Shown here piece by piece: positions 58,750 to 64,000 of a stretch of 64,000 nucleotides of DNA. Origin of the DNA: CAZXPY01 sp964643435. GTDB lineage: Bacteria > Patescibacteriota > Microgenomatia > Woykebacterales > RBG-16-39-9b. The notes under the pieces were generated by a model. The model had not been told where the DNA came from. It made no database searches and worked only from the letters and a program-made list of their open reading frames with translations. Both the position numbers and the translations under genes were made by a program. The DNA lies in contig CAZXPY010000003.1 in the NCBI GenBank assembly GCA_964643435.1, positions 47,543 through 111,542 of the forward strand. Reading direction: 5' to 3'. Every line of letters begins with the position of its first letter. Position 1 is the first letter of the stretch.

Positions 58750-59223
58750 ATGAGAGGAAAAAAAGCCCCTAAAAGGAAAATTGAACCAGATTTAATTTAT
58801 AATAATCGTCTTCTAACTAAACTTATTAATCGGTTAATGAAGGAAGGGAAAAAGAGGGTTGCTGAAAAAATTGTTTACTCTGCTTTAGATAACATTAAAG
58901 TAGCGGGAGCAAATCCCTTAGAAGTTTTTGATGAAGCTATAAAAAATGTCTCCCCAAGAGTCGAAGTACGTCCCCGAAGAGTCGGTGGAGCCAGCTACCA
59001 AGTGCCGGTAGAAGTGCGCGGAGAGCGCCGTGATTCACTGGCAATTAGATGGTTAATCGAAGCCGCAAAGTCCCGACCAAATTCTGAACACAAAACCATG
59101 ATCAAAAAATTAGAAGCCGAAATTCTAGACGCCTCTCGTGGTGCCGGACTAGCCGTCAAGAAAAAGGAAGATACTCGCCGCATGGCCGAGGCGAATAAAG
59201 CATTTGCCCATTTCCGCTGGTAG
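58750..59223 (+). CDS. rpsG: 30S ribosomal protein S7
   Basis: A 157-residue S7 with [91 protein letters not shown] and [18 protein letters not shown], the full family pattern. It nucleates assembly of the 30S head. The 3' end of the coding sequence forms half of a long hairpin with the DNA just after the stop. fusA and tuf, which often follow, are not present in the window. Confidence 0.96.
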   Translation: MRGKKAPKRKIEPDLIYNNRLLTKLINRLMKEGKKRVAEKIVYSALDNIKVAGANPLEVFDEAIKNVSPRVEVRPRRVGGASYQVPVEVRGERRDSLAIRWLIEAAKSRPNSEHKTMIKKLEAEILDASRGAGLAVKKKEDTRRMAEANKAFAHFRW

Positions 59224-59334
59224 CGGAAATGTTTTGGCAAATGCTTTGCGAGAAGTACACTGCTATTGAAATCAATTGTTTCAATAGCGTTCCCTTCTCT
59301 AAAATCCTTCGCCCAAGTGCCCTTCGGTTGCACT
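59197..59334. repeat. Cluster of palindromes overlapping and following the rpsG end
   Basis: Hairpin 1: AAAGCATTTGCC (59197-59208) and CATTTCCGC (59209-59217) pair with GCGGAAATG (59223-59231) and GGCAAATGCTTT (59236-59247); the left arm is the last coding part of rpsG. Hairpin 2: GCTATTGAAA/TTTCAATAGC (59262-59271 with 59279-59288). Hairpin 3: AGTGC/GCACT (59316-59334). No gene is seen from 59224 to the N gap at 59494. Confidence 0.8.
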
Positions 59335-59460
59335 ATCTAAAAGCTTTTGCCCACGGTTATACATTATTTTTTTCTTTCGTCATAATTTTGAATACAATAT
59401 TAGTTATATTTTCCACTGTTCTATCCTAAAAAAGTGGCATTTTTAGCTTCAATTTACTTG

Positions 59461-59490
59461 TAGTGAGCTAAGTCGAACAATGTTAAAATT
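59461..59490 (+). repeat. Copy A of a repeat with TGAGC-AAGTCGAAC and an extended -10-like end
   Basis: 59461-59490 and 60113-60142 agree at about 24 of 30 positions (TGAGCnAAGTCGAACnATGnTAAAAT). Both end in TGnTAAAAT, which could act as an extended -10. The core is related to the palindrome inside alaS. Confidence 0.55.
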
Positions 59491-59493
59491 TTT

Positions 59494-59503
59494 NNNNNNN
59501 NNN
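59494..59503. other. Assembly gap (10 Ns)
   Basis: Ten Ns join two sequence segments. The real distance is unknown, and the following gene is cut at its 5' end, so gene order across this point is not established by the sequence. Confidence 0.99.
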
Positions 59504-59504
59504 T

Positions 59505-59825
59505 ACGTCTTTTTCCAAAGAAGATATAGAAAAACTAAGAGAGCAGTTTGATTCTTACATAAAAACCGTGATCGATGTGGAAAAAGAAATTTGTTCCGCT
59601 GGCTGTGATCGTCACTTCGATTCTGAACAAATCCTACTCAAGAGCGGATCGAAGCAATCTGATATCTGGGGAGGAGGGATCGATCTTGAATCAAAAGTGA
59701 TAGATTTTAATTCCTTCATTAATATCAGACCTCAAAATAACAATACCAGCAATGAGATTCAAGATGCTAAAATAAGAGAAAAGTACAAAAAGTTAACTGA
59801 GATTTTCTTTAAGGGGGTTTTGTGA
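59505..59825 (+). CDS. DUF5674-family protein (5' end lost in the assembly gap)
   Basis: The frame is open from the gap edge and encodes about 106 residues: FSKEDIEKLREQFDSYIKTVIDVEKEICSAGCDRHFDSEQILLKSGSKQSDIWGGGIDLESKVIDFNSFINIRPQ and so on, split here by positions about 3-77. I recognise the DUF5674 pattern (DVEKxIxxAGxxxHxDxE, GSKQxDxWGGG, INIRP). Only about the first few residues seem missing. Its function is unknown; members are common in Patescibacteria. It overlaps the next gene by 4 bp (GTGA), so the two are probably cotranscribed. Confidence 0.78.
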   Translation, partial: TSFSKEDIEKLREQFDSYIKTVIDVEKEICSAGCDRHFDSEQILLKSGSKQSDIWGGGIDLESKVIDFNSFINIRPQNNNTSNEIQDAKIREKYKKLTEIFFKGVL

Positions 59826-60097
59826 ATAGGAATAAAATTGCCGTCGAATCTTTAGCAATGGATCTGAAAAGAGTAGCTCTTGGTTATTACAATGGATCAG
59901 AAAAGACGGCCAAAAGGTTTTGCCAGGAAGCTTTAAAACGAAAAGAAGAAATCTTACCCTTCCCCTTAAAACCTTATTTTAGAAAGATAATTACGTCTTT
60001 GCCGCAAGTTCTTTCCCAAGAAGATAAGATGAGATTGGCTGAAGATGCTCTCATGTATAGCACCATAGCCCAAAACTACGCCCTCAAAAACTTTTAA
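59822..60097 (+). CDS. Small helical protein of unknown function downstream of DUF5674
   Basis: A 91-residue, mostly helical, basic protein starting at GTG 59822 inside the stop region of the DUF5674 gene. Notable stretches are ESLAMDLKRVALGYYNGSEKTAKRFCQEALKRKEEI and LSQEDKMRLAEDALMYSTIAQNYALKNF. No enzyme motif, signal or membrane segment is visible. The pairing with DUF5674 by a 4-bp overlap suggests a two-gene unit, perhaps regulatory or toxin-antitoxin-like, but nothing in the sequence proves it. Confidence 0.62.
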   Translation: MNRNKIAVESLAMDLKRVALGYYNGSEKTAKRFCQEALKRKEEILPFPLKPYFRKIITSLPQVLSQEDKMRLAEDALMYSTIAQNYALKNF

Positions 60098-60112
60098 ATT
60101 CCTTCTAACTTT

Positions 60113-60142
60113 ATACTGAGCGAAGTCGAACTATGGTAAAAT
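60113..60142 (+). repeat. Copy B of the TGAGC-AAGTCGAAC repeat
   Basis: See the copy at 59461-59490. This one contains CTGAGCGAAGTCGAA, a variant of the dispersed palindromic family also found inside alaS, and ends with TGG-TAAAAT. Confidence 0.55.
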
Positions 60143-60168
60143 CAGCCTACCACAAATAAATTAATATC

Positions 60169-60197
60169 TTGACAAGATTTTAAAGATATGTTATAGA
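60169..60197 (+). promoter_or_regulatory. Promoter TTGACA-N17-TATAGA before the 70-aa/GHKL gene pair
   Basis: The -35 is at 60169-60174 and the -10 at 60192-60197, with a TG extension. The predicted leader to the ATG at 60238 is about 35 nt and AT-rich without a clear Shine-Dalgarno. Confidence 0.72.
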
Positions 60198-60237
60198 TTT
60201 AGTGTATATTTATTAAATGATAATAATGTAATAAATT

Positions 60238-60450
60238 ATGGAAACTAGAAGTGAAAGATTTAAAAGATTAGCCATCCGCAGAACCAACGCCGTTCTTGAT
60301 AAACTAAGATTGCTTGGAAATTTATCCAACAAAATTAACTACGGGTATACAGAAGAAGAAATAAACAAGATATTCTCTGCAATTGATTCTCAACTTCGTT
60401 CAGTTAAATCATTATTTTCCAAAGGTTCAAAAAGAGATTTTAGGCTATAA
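60238..60450 (+). CDS. Small basic helical protein upstream of a GHKL ATPase
   Basis: A 70-residue, strongly basic, helical protein: METRSERFKRLAIRRTNAVLDKLRLLGNLSNK, a central YGYTEEEINKIFSAID and a basic tail. The RFKRLAxxRTNxxLxxLRLLGNLSN pattern is something I have seen in small proteins encoded with accessory or defence-type genes, but I cannot name a family. It lies 14 bp before the GHKL gene under the same promoter, so the two form a unit. It may bind nucleic acid or regulate its partner. Confidence 0.65.
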   Translation: METRSERFKRLAIRRTNAVLDKLRLLGNLSNKINYGYTEEEINKIFSAIDSQLRSVKSLFSKGSKRDFRL

Positions 60451-60464
60451 AAAGGAGATTATAA

Positions 60465-61961
60465 ATGGATTCAGAAGGAACTACGAAAAATATAAAAATT
60501 GAGGAAAAATTTGATCCTCGTTTAATTTCAGCTCTATATAAAAATTTTAAAGATGCCAACACAGCGATTTTTGAATTGATCGATAATGCCATAGACGACA
60601 GAACAGAAGAGAAACAGTTAATTATTACAATAACTATTAAATCAGATTGGATTACTATAGTTAATAAAGGTGGTAAAGGAATGGGATTGGAGGAATTAGA
60701 GGCATTTTTCATTTGGGGATTTAGCAACAAAAGAGGAAAATTAGGCAGATATGGCCAGGGGGGTAAGGCTGCGATGGGTTATTTGGGTAAGTCTTGGAGG
60801 ATCCGGTCCACAAAGATTAAAAAGGAAGAACAGTACGTTATTGAAGAACGAGATTGGGATGATAGGACTGGCGGTATGAAACGGTACATTCCTGCTGTAG
60901 AGAAAAGCCCGTTTGTTGAGGATGGAGTCGTACAGATAGACATCTGGAATCTGAAGAAAAAAGTAAACAAGAAAGAATTCGAAAAAGAATTAGGCAGTAT
61001 ATACCGTCCCTTAATTAAGGAGGAGAAAATTAAAATTACAATGAATAATAAAGCTATACTGCCATTACATATTCCCCTAGAAATGCCTGAGGAAGAATAT
61101 TCATTCCCCATAGAAGAAAAAAAGAAAATATCTGGTTGGTTATCTTTACTGGAATCTGGAAGTAGCATGCGCGGTGGGGTTAGGTGTTTTGAATATGGGA
61201 GACTTATTTCTGATAGAGAGTTTTTTGGTCAAAAAGACCCTTCTTATAAGGAATCCATAGATAAATTGATTGGCGAACTCTATATTGACTTCGAAATACC
61301 TTTATTGATGAATAAGACAGATTTCGATAGGGATTCAAGAGACTGGGAAAAGATTGAAGTAGAAATGCGGAAGAGAATGGAACCCTATATAGAGTTGCTA
61401 CTTGAAGAAAAAGAAAAAGACCTACCGACGGAAAAAGAAAAGAAAGCAGTAGACTACGCAGGGGATAAGTGGAAAGACTTCCTTAAGTATTTGCTACGAG
61501 AAGAAAAGGAGGGAATTTTACCAGGATTACCTATCGATTACGGGCAGAAACCACCCGAACCATCTATTAGCGAGAAAATAAAAGATGTGATGGAGACAAA
61601 CACAGTAATTCCAAGAGGGCCATACGAACCGGCTACTCCTCCGCCCATAGATAAGATAGGTAAAAGGAGAAGGACAGGTGCATATCTTAAACCTATACCA
61701 AAACCACTTCCCGAGACATTAAGATCTAAGGTTGGAGAGGAAAATGGGGAGAACGTGATTTTTATTAATACCAAGTTTCCCCTTTATAAATTGAGAAAAA
61801 ACGAGCTCCCCTTGTATACCTGGGAAACACTAGTAATGGAATATGCCAGAGCTGAGGAAGGTGATGATCAATTAGCCGATGATTACCTTGAAGAAGTTAA
61901 TGAAATGCTACATTCATTAGGTAAATTTATCAAAAACAAGAATATTAAGACCTCTTACTAA
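60465..61961 (+). CDS. GHKL (Hsp90/MORC-like) ATPase
   Basis: A 498-residue protein with an N-terminal Bergerat-fold ATPase: N box AIFELIDNAIDD (35-45, with catalytic Glu and Asn), GGKGMGL (69-75) and GRYGQGGKAAMGYLG (94-108) for the lid. A second, transducer-like domain follows (to about residue 300; NKTDFDRDSRDW in it). A Pro-rich linker (PGLPIDYGQKPPEPSI, RGPYEPATPPPIDK) leads to a C-terminal alpha-helical domain (YTWETLVMEYARAEEGDDQLADDYLEEVNEML). It resembles MORC-type DNA-compacting or defence ATPases. AAAAGGAGA precedes the ATG. The 3' end overlaps a remnant of hsdS. Confidence 0.82.
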   Translation: MDSEGTTKNIKIEEKFDPRLISALYKNFKDANTAIFELIDNAIDDRTEEKQLIITITIKSDWITIVNKGGKGMGLEELEAFFIWGFSNKRGKLGRYGQGGKAAMGYLGKSWRIRSTKIKKEEQYVIEERDWDDRTGGMKRYIPAVEKSPFVEDGVVQIDIWNLKKKVNKKEFEKELGSIYRPLIKEEKIKITMNNKAILPLHIPLEMPEEEYSFPIEEKKKISGWLSLLESGSSMRGGVRCFEYGRLISDREFFGQKDPSYKESIDKLIGELYIDFEIPLLMNKTDFDRDSRDWEKIEVEMRKRMEPYIELLLEEKEKDLPTEKEKKAVDYAGDKWKDFLKYLLREEKEGILPGLPIDYGQKPPEPSISEKIKDVMETNTVIPRGPYEPATPPPIDKIGKRRRTGAYLKPIPKPLPETLRSKVGEENGENVIFINTKFPLYKLRKNELPLYTWETLVMEYARAEEGDDQLADDYLEEVNEMLHSLGKFIKNKNIKTSY

Positions 61962-62056
61962 AAAAAGATAAACTTTATCCAGAAGTTGAAAAAGATTTAA
62001 ATATAAGATTTGATTTGCTTTTGCCAAAATTAATGAGAGGAGAAATAAGAGTATGA
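61952..62056 (+). pseudogene. C-terminal remnant of a type I restriction specificity subunit (HsdS)
   Basis: In another frame at the end of the GHKL gene, the DNA encodes YPEVEKDLNIRFDLLLPKLMRGEIRV followed by TGA (given here only as its key parts: IRFDLLLPKLMRGEIRV). The xxDLLLPxLMxGEIxV ending is typical of HsdS proteins. The frame has a stop at 61946 and no start, so only about 33 residues remain. The stop overlaps the ATG of the following gene (ATGA), as expected of an intact hsdS-orf operon before loss of the rest. Confidence 0.6.
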
Positions 62057-62676
62057 GTAGCTTCTTCAACTCTTGGCACTTTGTCGCTATTGTTCTTGGT
62101 ATAGTATTCATTTTCTTTACCAAAAAAGCTTGGAACGAAGTAATTAAGAGGGCTGCAATTGAGATTAAGAATAGATTTTTTACTTTTAAAAGTACAGGCC
62201 AGGAACAACAAAAAGTTGCAAAAATTGAGGATAAATCAGCAACTGAGCACAAGGAATTTAAAAAATTATTAAATAAACTTAATGTTAAAAATTTTAGTAA
62301 ATTTAACAAGCTTTTAGAGGATGCTGTACAAGAAAGTCTTTCCGACAAAAATAAGATCAAAGAATTAGAAACTCGATTGGATACAGTGATTGATCTATGG
62401 AAATTTTATATGTTTTCCTATCTAAATTCTTATCTTGTTCCGAATTCTAAAATTACACTCTTGTGGCTATATAATCACCCGAACTCCACTAAAGACTTGT
62501 TTAAATTAAATATTTACTTGGCACCTCAAATTTTAAATCAAGATCTTGAGAAAGAAGCAATTTTCAATGCGCTAATTTCAAATTTTTTAATAGCTAAAGA
62601 TGAAAGAGATTTATATATGGTAACTAATTCGGGGCAAGGATTCTTAGTTTTTATTGGGTTAATTAAACAATCATGA
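62053..62676 (+). CDS. Membrane-anchored coiled-coil protein from a type I restriction locus
   Basis: A 207-residue protein: one N-terminal membrane helix (about 8-26), a Lys/Glu-rich coiled coil (QEQQKVAKIEDKSATEHKEFKKLLNKLN, then SLSDKNKIKELETRL) and a C-terminal part with a winged-helix-like look (LLWLYNHPNSTKDLFKLNIYLAPQIL, FNALISNFLIAKDERDLYMVTNSGQGFLVFIGLI). No family is recognised. It is coupled by ATGA overlaps to an hsdS remnant upstream and an hsdR remnant downstream, so it probably came as an accessory gene of a type I restriction system and has outlived it. GAGAGGAGA lies upstream of the ATG. Confidence 0.65.
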   Translation: MSSFFNSWHFVAIVLGIVFIFFTKKAWNEVIKRAAIEIKNRFFTFKSTGQEQQKVAKIEDKSATEHKEFKKLLNKLNVKNFSKFNKLLEDAVQESLSDKNKIKELETRLDTVIDLWKFYMFSYLNSYLVPNSKITLLWLYNHPNSTKDLFKLNIYLAPQILNQDLEKEAIFNALISNFLIAKDERDLYMVTNSGQGFLVFIGLIKQS

Positions 62677-62759
62677 GAAACCTTAACGAAGATACATTAA
62701 CTGAACAACCGGTAATTGATTGGCTCAAGGTGCAGAAGGAAAAGTTGAGGAAACGATAG
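62673..62759 (+). pseudogene. N-terminal remnant of type I restriction subunit HsdR
   Basis: A 28-codon frame begins MRNLNEDTLTEQPVIDWLK, a very good match to the N-terminus of HsdR proteins (xNEDTLxEQPxIxWL), and then stops after an unrelated KVQKEKLRKR. The remaining thousand residues of HsdR are missing. It overlaps the preceding gene by ATGA. A different frame directly after it (62720-62796) is open for about 25 codons and may be a leftover of the 3' side of the deletion. Confidence 0.75.
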
Positions 62760-62799
62760 ATTTAGTAAGCTCACTACAAGTAGAGAAAAGAGTTTAAAA

Positions 62800-63201
62800 A
62801 TGAGAACTATTAGGGTATTAATTCTAGAAGACGACTTAGAGACTTTGGCTCTAATTTTTAAAAAATTATACAGCCTTGAAAATGAACTTGAGGGAAAGTT
62901 TGATTTTTCCACCGTTGTTTTATCTGAAAATACAATGGTAGAGGAATATATTAACAAAGGAAAAAAGGGTTACGACATTGTTTTGCTGGATCGGGACGAC
63001 AAAATAGGTGGCTCTTTTCATAATCTGGACCTTGCAAGATTTGATCTTTCTAAAGTCATTTCAATATCATCTGTTCCTTCGTACAATGACGAAGCTCTGA
63101 AAAAGGACGTAGCGAGGGCGATTTGGAAAAATTACGACGATCTAGAAAGTTTTGCGGAGCAAGTGAAACTTGAAGTGAGAAAAATTTCTGTAGCATTTTA
63201 G
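62800..63201 (+). CDS. Stand-alone receiver-domain-like protein
   Basis: A 133-residue, single-domain protein with a CheY-like layout: VLILEDD (6-12, acidic pair), YDIVLLDRDD (58-67, phosphoacceptor-like Asp at 64) and KVISISSVPSYNDEALKKD, where Ser replaces the usual Thr switch. The Lys after the fifth strand is in a KKD context. A divergent receiver domain that may be phosphorylated is the best guess; no output domain or histidine kinase with a DHp domain is visible nearby. It starts directly after the restriction remnant with no clear Shine-Dalgarno. Confidence 0.72.
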   Translation: MRTIRVLILEDDLETLALIFKKLYSLENELEGKFDFSTVVLSENTMVEEYINKGKKGYDIVLLDRDDKIGGSFHNLDLARFDLSKVISISSVPSYNDEALKKDVARAIWKNYDDLESFAEQVKLEVRKISVAF

Positions 63202-63254
63202 AAAGAACAATTTACCCTTCACCAAACCCTTCAAAGAGAGTTATAATTTGGTAA

Positions 63255-63866
63255 ATGGATTTAAAATTTCAAATCGGCAAAGCCCAATTTAATCTAAAAG
63301 AAAATCCGACGATTTTGGTCTGTGGAGAAACCGGTTGTGGTAAAAGTTATCTTCTCAAAAAAATCTGGAAGCAAATTTCGACTCAATACTACAACAAAGT
63401 CAAATTTGTTTTTATTGATTTAAAACAAGTTGAATACACTAATATAATTGAGGCTAATAAGATTTTCCCAATATGCCTTGAAGTTGATAAGGTGGATGGG
63501 ATTATTGATGGTCTTTTGAATAAAGATTACGACCTCCCGATTGTAATATTTTGGGACGTGTTTGAAGATTATCTTTATCTCCACGGCCGAGCTTTAGATA
63601 AGTTCAAAAGACTAATCTTGGAAGGGCCTAAAAAGCAAATTTATACAATTACCTGCTCTTCCATAGTTGCTATGGATAGAGAATATACTGATTTATTTTC
63701 CACAATTTTTCTTGGCGGTTGGTACGAAGAAAACGTTAACGCTTTCTTAAGTGACCGGATTAAAGAAATAGTAAAAAATAGTAAAATTGATTATGAGACG
63801 CTAAAAACAGGAGAGTTTATTTTTATTAATAAAGATAAACCCCAATTAGTAAGAATGAATTCGTAA
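63255..63866 (+). CDS. Small P-loop ATPase, FtsK/HerA-like
   Basis: A 203-residue protein consisting of one motor domain: IGKAQFNLKENPTILVCGETGCGKSYLLKKIW (Walker A GETGCGKS, 24-31), VKFVFIDLKQVEYTNII, LPIVIFWDVFEDYLY (Walker B-like, about 97-111), a sensor-like IYTITCSSIVAMDREYTDLFSTIFLGG and a short tail. The KQVEY segment is like the IDPKxVEL of FtsK. It lacks the membrane and gamma domains of FtsK, so it is more like a minimal plasmid or accessory DNA pump. A TATAAT (63242-63247) ends 7 nt before the ATG, so the mRNA is probably leaderless. Confidence 0.75.
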   Translation: MDLKFQIGKAQFNLKENPTILVCGETGCGKSYLLKKIWKQISTQYYNKVKFVFIDLKQVEYTNIIEANKIFPICLEVDKVDGIIDGLLNKDYDLPIVIFWDVFEDYLYLHGRALDKFKRLILEGPKKQIYTITCSSIVAMDREYTDLFSTIFLGGWYEENVNAFLSDRIKEIVKNSKIDYETLKTGEFIFINKDKPQLVRMNS

Positions 63867-63924
63867 AAAGCCCCACCTATTGTTGACACAGATTCGGCTT
63901 TGCTCACTATTTGGCACCTTCTCC

Positions 63925-63962
63925 CAAACAATCATAAAATTCCACCTCTGGTTGATTGTTTG
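63925..63962 (+). terminator. Inverted repeat downstream of the P-loop ATPase gene
   Basis: CAAACAATCA (63925-63934) pairs perfectly with TGATTGTTTG (63953-63962) around an 18-nt loop; a T-rich AT stretch follows. It may terminate the ATPase transcript. Confidence 0.5.
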
Positions 63963-63982
63963 CTTTAATTAATTTACAATTA

Positions 63983-63991
63983 TGGTACAAT
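63983..63991 (+). promoter_or_regulatory. Extended -10 at the window end
   Basis: TGG-TACAAT at 63983-63991 fits the pattern seen before other genes here and suggests a gene starting just beyond the window. Confidence 0.45.
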
Positions 63992-64000
63992 TCTCCCATT

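Noticed and set aside
59457..62781. A 14-base inverted repeat (ACTTGTAGTGAGCT at 59457-59470 and its complement at 62768-62781) flanking the accessory block
   Set aside because: Several 14-base inverted matches are expected by chance in 64 kb of AT-rich DNA; no target duplication or recombinase gene supports a mobile element boundary.
63882..63911. TTGACA at 63883-63888 as a promoter
   Set aside because: No acceptable -10 box occurs 16-18 bp downstream.
1..64000. CRISPR arrays, tRNA and rRNA genes, transposases or integrases
   Set aside because: No regularly spaced repeats, tRNA-like T-arm with acceptor pairing, rRNA segments or recombinase genes were seen; the repeats present are single duplications or small palindromes.

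Overview
The window reads as a chromosomal scaffold from a small-genome Patescibacteria/CPR bacterium, probably near Microgenomates or Katanobacteria (the exact phylum is inference). The evidence is an AT-rich, densely packed core; unusually short versions of housekeeping proteins (AlaS 604 aa, HrcA 242 aa, PGK 334 aa, IF-2 without its N-terminal domain); type IV pilus genes; FemAB, LCP and MltG wall enzymes; and small dispersed palindromes inside genes. A run of 10 Ns at 59494-59503 marks a scaffold join, so linkage across it is not proven.

Layout. 1-5.6 kb (minus strand): envelope glycan genes (WecA/MraY-like, GT39-like, GT2) and metG. 5.6-9.8 kb: rmuC and a helicase fused to an Fe-S nuclease. 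9.85-12.6 kb: a GC-richer block of four genes (54, 152, 156 and 330 aa), with GTG/TTG starts, strong Shine-Dalgarno sites and mostly near-consensus promoters and hairpin terminators; the last encodes a NYN-domain protein. 12.6-17.2 kb (minus): two FemAB transferases, a G5-3D wall protein and PcrA. 17.3-21.2 kb: thioredoxin, pgk-tpiA, LCP, holA. 21.2-23.4 kb (minus): rpsT and pilus assembly genes. 23.5-26.9 kb: murJ, lepA. 26.94-27.35 kb: a non-coding interval with a consensus promoter, long-range pairing and a terminator, best read as a structured RNA of about 275 nt. 27.35-32.9 kb: heat-shock genes hrcA-grpE-dnaK and dnaJ with CIRCE-like operators. 33-41.8 kb: nusA-infB-DHH, rpsO, pnp, rnj. 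41.8-51.1 kb: ftsK, rodZ-like, alaS, an actin-like/anchored protein pair, ruvX, mltG. 51.2-59.2 kb: rpoB-rpoC and rpsL-rpsG. 59.5-64 kb: accessory region with DUF5674, a GHKL ATPase preceded by a small basic protein, remnants of a type I restriction locus, a receiver-like protein and a small P-loop ATPase.

Two expression styles coexist. Many genes have a -10 box (often extended TGn) only about 7-12 nt before the start codon and no Shine-Dalgarno, which predicts leaderless or nearly leaderless mRNAs. The 9.9-12.5 kb block and a few other genes (thioredoxin, nusA, the GHKL gene) instead use clear Shine-Dalgarno sites. Several RNA-metabolism and ribosomal genes (nusA, pnp, rpsG, rpoB) carry leader hairpins that could serve autoregulation. 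Several gene ends are duplicated in direct or inverted orientation.
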